Positions 61,701 through 64,000 of a stretch of 64,000 nucleotides of DNA are shown one piece after another. The DNA comes from Adiantum capillus-veneris (Eukaryota > Streptophyta > Polypodiopsida > Polypodiales > Pteridaceae). Under the pieces are notes generated by a model. It had not been told where the DNA came from. It ran no database searches and saw nothing but the letters and a program-made list of their open reading frames with translations. Made by a program: the position numbers and the translations under genes. The stretch is taken from the NCBI GenBank assembly GCA_014529385.2, contig CM043952.1, positions 155,933,557-155,997,556 of the forward strand, written 5' to 3'. How positions within the stretch are numbered: position 1 is the stretch's first letter; each line of letters starts with the position of its first letter.

Positions 61701-64000
61701 TTGCTTCTCGTCATGTTTCAATGGAGCCTATCTTGGACAAATGGTGGAGCATCCTTCTCTCCATGTTTCAATGGACCCTAGGTTGGACAAGTGGTGGACC
61801 TTTGTTTCTCTCTATGTTTCAATAGAGTTAGCTTGGACAAGTAGTGGACCTTGGAACCAAACACCCATGTCAAAACCTATCATGGTCACTCCAAGTGGTA
61901 GTAAAGAATAACCTTTAAGATGTAGCCTTATAGGTTGGACAAGTGGTGGACCTTAACACGCGCATATTCTTAATATAATGCAATAGAGTGGAAAAGTGGT
62001 GAATCTTGAGACCAAACCACTCAGGCTACTACCAATAATAGCTTGGACAAGTGTTGGACCTTGAATGTAAATCCCTCATCTACGACATATCGTGGGTTTA
62101 ATGTTTTTCGATGGAGCCTAGCATCTTGGAGACATGGTGCACCTTGATTCTCCTCATGTTTCAATGGAGCCTACCTTGGACAAATGGTGGAGCATCCTTC
62201 TCTCCATGTTTCAATGGACCCTAGCTTAGACAAGGGGTGGACCTTTGCTTCTCTCTATGTTTCAATAGAGTTAGCTTGGACAAGTGGTGGACCTTGGAAC
62301 CAAACCCCCATGTAAAACCTATCATGGTCACTCCAAGTAGTAAGAAAGAATAACCTTTAAGATGTAGCTTTATAGGTTGGACAAGTGGTGGACCTTAACA
62401 CCCACATATTCTTAATAAAAGTGGTGAATCTTGAGACCAAACCACTCAGGCTACTAGCAATAATAGCTTGGACAAGTGGTGGACCTTGAATGTAAATCCC
62501 TCATCTACGAACTATCATGGGTTTAATGTATTTCGATGGAGCCTAGCATCTTGGAGACATAGTGCAGCTTGCTTCTCGTCATGTTTCAATGGAGCCTATC
62601 TTGGACAAATGGTGGAGCATCCTTCTCTCCATGTTTCAATGGACCCTGGGTTGGACAAGTGGTGGACCTTTGCTTCTCTCTATGTTTCAATAGAGTTAGC
62701 TTGGACAAGTGGTGGACCTTGGAACCAAACCCCCATGTAAAACCTATCATGGTCACTCCAAGTGGTAATAAAGAATAACCTTTAAGATGTAGCCTTATAG
62801 GTTGGACAAGTGGTGGACCTTACCACACGCATATTCTTAAAATAATGACATAGATTGGAAAAGTGGTGAATCTTGAGACCAAACCACTCAGGCTACTACC
62901 AATAATAGCTTGGACAAGTGTTGGACCTTGAATGTAAACCCCTTATCTACGACATATCGTGGGTTTAATGTTTTTCGATGGAGCCTAGCATCTTGGAGAC
63001 ATGGTGCACCTTGATTCTCCTCATGTTTCAATGGAGCCTACCTTGGACAAATGGTGGAGCATCCTTCTCTCCATATTTCAATGAAACCTAGCTTAGACAA
63101 GGGGTGGACCTTTGCTTCTCTCTATGTTTCAATAGAGTTAGCTTGGACAAGTGGTGGACCTTGGAACCAAACCCCCATGTAAAACCTATCATGGTCACTC
63201 CAAGTAGTAAGAAAGAATAACCTTTAAGATGTAGCCTTATAGGTTGGACAAGTGGTGGACCTTAACACCCACATATTCTTAATAAAAGTGGTGAATCTTG
63301 AGACCAAACCACTCAGGCTACTAGCAATAATAGCTTGGACAAGTGGTGGACCTTGAATGTAAACCCCTCATCTACGAAATATCGTGGGTTTAATGTATTT
63401 CGATGGAGCTTAGCATCTTGGAGACATGGTGCAGCTTGCTTCTCGTCATGTTTCAATGGAGCCTATCTTGGACAAATGGTGGAGCATCCTTCTCTCCATG
63501 TTTCAATGGACCCTAGGTTGGACAAGTGGTGGACCTTTGTTTCTCTCTATGTTTCAATAGAGTTAGCTTGGACAAGTAGTGGACCTTGGAACCAAACACC
63601 CATGTCAAAACCTATCATGGTCACTCCAAGTGGTAGTAAAGAATAACCTTTAAGATGTAGCCTTATAGGTTGGACAAGTGGTGGACCTTAACACGCGCAT
63701 ATTCTTAATATAATGCAATAGAGTGGAAAAGTGGTGAATCTTGAGACCAAACCACTCAGGCTACTACCAATAATAGCTTGGACAAGTGTTGGACCTTGAA
63801 TGTAAATCCCTCATCTACGACATATCGTGGGTTTAATGTTTTTCGATGGAGCCTAGCATCTTGGAGACATGGTGCACCTTGATTCTCCTCATGTTTCAAT
63901 GGAGCCTACCTTGGACAAATGGTGGAGCATCCTTCTCTCCATGTTTCAATGGACCCTAGCTTAGACAAGGGGTGGACCTTTGCTTCTCTCTATGTTTCAA
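58720..64000. repeat. Tandem array II with higher-order repeat structure
   Basis: The core TTGGACAAGTGGTGGACCTT recurs roughly every 50-180 bp. From about 59.5 kb it is organised in monomers of ~425-442 bp of two alternating types. Type A has ACGAAATATCG and a CAGCTTGCTTCTCGTC word; type B has ACGACATATCG and CACCTTGATTCTCCTC. Type A/B pairs repeat every 866-868 bp. Pairs of dimers repeat at 1735 bp, with 61.5-62.26 kb almost identical to 63.24-64.0 kb. The left part (58.7-59.4 kb) is more diverged and mixed with AT-rich sequence. The array runs off the window. Confidence 0.9.

Noticed and set aside
59471-63646. Recurrent ~100-codon ORFs (DKWWTL...) in array II
   Set aside because: They recur only because the DNA repeats; the 867/868 and 1735-bp spacings do not preserve one frame along the array, and some monomers lack them.

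Overview
This 64 kb window looks like intergenic DNA from a land plant with a large, repeat-rich nuclear genome. The evidence is the plant-type retroelements: Ty1/copia elements with initiator-Met-tRNA primer sites, a Ty3/gypsy Tat-lineage element with two RNase H domains, and an L1-type LINE. The heavy TG/GA/CA microsatellite load and the DUF7869-type transposase would fit a fern, lycophyte or gymnosperm, but I cannot name the species. I see no host housekeeping gene and no RNA gene. The only possible host gene is a weak candidate for a 52-residue secreted peptide near 4.5 kb.

Layout. (1) 1-6.2 kb: two ~1 kb direct repeats about 5.4 kb apart, enclosing microsatellite-rich DNA. (2) 6.3-10.3 kb: a copia-type LTR end with primer site, then degraded sequence. 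(3) 10.36-23.33 kb: a three-level nest. A DUF7869-type transposase relic on the + strand is split by copia element A (11089-22447, - strand, 211/212-bp LTRs, TACAT target duplication). Copia A is itself split by copia element B (15161-20400, + strand). (4) 23.68-27.2 kb: a decayed LINE. (5) 27.4-29.3 kb: more copies of the dispersed repeat seen at the left edge, then AT-rich DNA. (6) 29.3-32.16 kb: an LTR, a TGGCGCC-type primer site and a leader with repeated 24-bp palindromes, fused abruptly to (7) a Tat-type gypsy pol fragment (32157-34924). This is followed by one long LTR (35132-37129) and a second, nearly complete Tat copy (37.13-43.45 kb). (8) 43.45-51.57 kb: a different gypsy element with two integrase zinc modules and a second protease after integrase. 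(9) 51.6-55.0 kb, - strand: the best-preserved DUF7869 transposase, about 1,075 codons with one in-frame TGA. (10) 55.07-64 kb: two tandem arrays sharing a 20-bp core repeated about 40 times. The right-hand array has a higher-order repeat structure (~430, 867 and 1735 bp).

The genes are mobile-element genes and nearly all carry stops, frameshifts or lost catalytic residues. The most interesting parts are the two-copy DUF7869 transposon with a conserved 3' hairpin beside the arrays, and a pair of equal-length, collinear 70-codon ORFs upstream of the Tat gag gene that look conserved at protein level.
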